Shown: in pieces, positions 5,687 through 6,382 of the stretch
Numbering within the stretch: position 1 is the first letter of the stretch
How the letters are laid out: each line of letters opens with the position of its first letter
From: Actinomycetes bacterium
Lineage (GTDB): Bacteria; Actinomycetota; Acidimicrobiia; Spongiisociales; UBA5794
Length of the DNA: 6,382 bases
Assembly (NCBI GenBank): GCA_023336855.1
Contig: JAMBLK010000033.1
Coordinates: forward strand, 1-6,382
Direction: 5' to 3'
Made by a program: the position numbers and the translations under genes
The notes under the pieces: model-generated
What the model was told of the DNA's origin: nothing
Seen by the model: only the letters and a program-made list of their open reading frames with translations
The model's database searches: none

Positions 5687-6020
5687 TTGGCAGGTCTATT
5701 TCACGATCATGGAGTACGAAATGTTCGGTGAACACGGTGCAGAACTCGCCAGCAAGGAGGGTCTCGCTGTTCCTATCGGACGTTCCGAGTTCAAAGACAA
5801 CGTTCGGTTTCTGTCGGGATTGGCTAGAACCCAGGCACAGGACCGTTCTCAGCATCCAGCACACGGCAAGGCGCCACCGGAACCGGTCCATGGAGAACTC
5901 CCAGAACAGAATCCGAGCACTACGACTGCCACTCGCGACAGTCACCATCTGAAGAATGACAGTTACACCGGCTTCAGCGTCGCGATAGCGCGCCAGCACC
6001 CTCAAAACACACACGCACAT
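5687..6020. other. Gene-free stretch to the right of the iterons
   Basis: I see no credible gene here. Open frames exist on both strands (plus 5709-6068, minus 6053-5664), but they lack a ribosome site, overlap each other and translate to biased, low-complexity sequence. The stretch is slightly richer in A and T than its surroundings. It contains TGTTCGGTGAACACG at 5722-5736, which recurs in the rightmost gene. It could be control DNA for the divergent genes, part of an origin, or a decayed gene. Confidence 0.45.
5722..5736. repeat. Copy of a 15-base motif with a 5+3+5 palindrome
   Basis: TGTTC-GGT-GAACA (5722-5734) followed by CG is identical to 6264-6278, including the spacer. A 15-base exact match between two places in a window this size is unlikely by chance, roughly a 2% event. 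Confidence 0.6.
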
Positions 6021-6054
6021 GCAACAAGTTGCAGGATGTATACATGTGCACATC
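6021..6054. promoter_or_regulatory. Two adjacent palindromes upstream of the rightmost gene
   Basis: GCAAC-AA-GTTGC (6021-6032) is a 5+2+5 inverted repeat. Two bases later comes a 20-base imperfect palindrome (6035-6054) centred on ACATGT, with outer GATGT and ACATC arms. It contains the eight-base palindromes TGTATACA and TGTGCACA. The second palindrome ends 13 bases before the preferred start codon at 6068, where a repressor would block the gene. No clear -35/-10 pair was found. Confidence 0.45.
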
Positions 6055-6067
6055 GGAGCCGGTTCTG

Positions 6068-6382
6068 ATGGACTTGGACAGGGGCACCTTGGCGAGGATC
6101 GACCGAAGGCTCTTGGCGGGCCTCGGTGACGATGAGGCCTTCCGGACGTTGCGGGTGCCAGCGACCGAGGCGAAGTGGGCTACATGGAAGCGGTACTGCG
6201 ACGCCGCCGGGATCTCGATGGGCCGGGCCGTGGCGATGCTCATGGACCGGGAGTTGCTCAGCGTGTTCGGTGAACACGCTGCTGGTGAGTGGCCGGTGTT
6301 TGCTCGGCAGGCAGTCGAGGAGCTCGAGAATCGAGAATCCAGGATCGAAGCCCGAGAACACACGGTCGATGCCGCCGAGGCA
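6068..6382 (+). CDS. Possible RHH-like DNA-binding protein with coiled coil, cut by window end
   Basis: An open frame of 105 codons with no stop before the window edge. The preferred start is ATG 6068, with GGAG nine bases upstream. ATG 6044 in the same frame, with AGGA seven bases upstream, is possible but sits inside the palindrome. After a charged N-terminus (MDLDRGTLARIDRRLLAGLG), residues about 27-65 (FRTLRVPATEAKWATWKRYC, then GISMGRAVAMLMDREL) read as a short strand followed by two helices, as in ribbon-helix-helix proteins. Residues 85-105 (AVEELENRESRIEAREHTVD) form a heptad-like, charged coiled coil. Small accessory proteins for DNA mobilisation or partition can have this design, but I do not recognise the family. 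It is divergent from the excisionase and integrase and shares the iteron region with them. Confidence 0.75.
   Translation, partial: MDLDRGTLARIDRRLLAGLGDDEAFRTLRVPATEAKWATWKRYCDAAGISMGRAVAMLMDRELLSVFGEHAAGEWPVFARQAVEELENRESRIEAREHTVDAAEA
6259..6281. repeat. Perfect 10+3+10 inverted repeat inside the rightmost gene
   Basis: CAGCGTGTTC (6259-6268), spacer GGT, then the exact complement GAACACGCTG (6272-6281). It encodes LSVFGEHAA in the gene. It may act as a binding site or as a hairpin in the mRNA, or result from codon chance. Its centre equals the motif at 5722-5736. Confidence 0.7.

Noticed and set aside
5664..6053. Minus-strand gene of 129 residues, including a phrase NVVFELG that recalls TIR-like nucleotide-binding proteins
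   Set aside because: It overlaps the right iteron cluster, has no ribosome site, starts with a Cys-rich low-complexity segment, and the resemblance is one short phrase. A decayed remnant cannot be excluded.
5709..6068. Plus-strand gene of 119 residues
   Set aside because: There is no ribosome site, the C-terminal half is biased in H, P and T, and it runs through the palindromes into the start of the next gene in another frame.
6259..6281. LexA/SOS box
   Set aside because: The actinobacterial SOS box is GAAC-N4-GTTC; here the half-sites are reversed with a three-base spacer, GTTC-GGT-GAAC.

Overview
The window looks like an accessory island next to a tRNA gene in a high-GC actinobacterium. 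An Acidimicrobiia-like lineage is possible but is only a guess from protein style. The signs are the GC-rich codon usage throughout, a tRNA-Glu with anticodon CTC, an ECF sigma factor with an LLASAC-type lipoprotein in the same operon, and an actinobacterial-style tyrosine integrase with an AlpA/Xis-type partner.

Layout, left to right. Bases 1-44 are the 3' part of tRNA-Glu(CTC), followed by a strong perfect hairpin (50-78). Immediately after it, on the minus strand, lies a fossil of a tyrosine integrase (84-191). Only the last 35 codons survive, and they align without gaps to the tail of the intact integrase 4 kb away. A minus-strand operon follows: ECF sigma factor (3009-2452), a membrane protein with a META/HslJ-like domain that overlaps it by 11 bases (2462-1443), and a kelch-repeat lipoprotein (1433-318). 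Divergent from the sigma gene is a type II toxin-antitoxin pair of the TacAT class, a ribbon-helix-helix antitoxin and a GNAT acetyltransferase toxin (3177-3967), with a strong promoter and an apparent operator on its -10 box. Next come a complete tyrosine integrase (5159-4041) and its upstream AlpA/MerR-type excisionase candidate (5438-5214), both on the minus strand.

Upstream of the excisionase is a gene-poor stretch of about 600 bases. It holds the most unusual structure in the window: six copies of CAGAGTGT in two clusters of three, facing each other across about 130 bases, mostly at an 11-base pitch, with a 27-base exact inverted repeat inside. Further right are two small palindromes just upstream of a plus-strand gene that runs off the window. 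That gene has a possible RHH-like N-terminal region followed by a coiled coil.

How it fits together: the integrase, excisionase, iteron region and rightmost gene look like the left end of an integrative element. The fossil integrase at the tRNA shows that a related element used this site before, so the locus is probably an accretion of at least two elements. The ECF operon and the toxin-antitoxin pair lie between the two integrase tails, which form direct repeats 3957 bases apart. The toxin-antitoxin pair would penalise loss of that segment. The ECF operon looks like an envelope-sensing module in which the sigma factor would be controlled by the membrane META protein; no classical zinc anti-sigma motif is visible.
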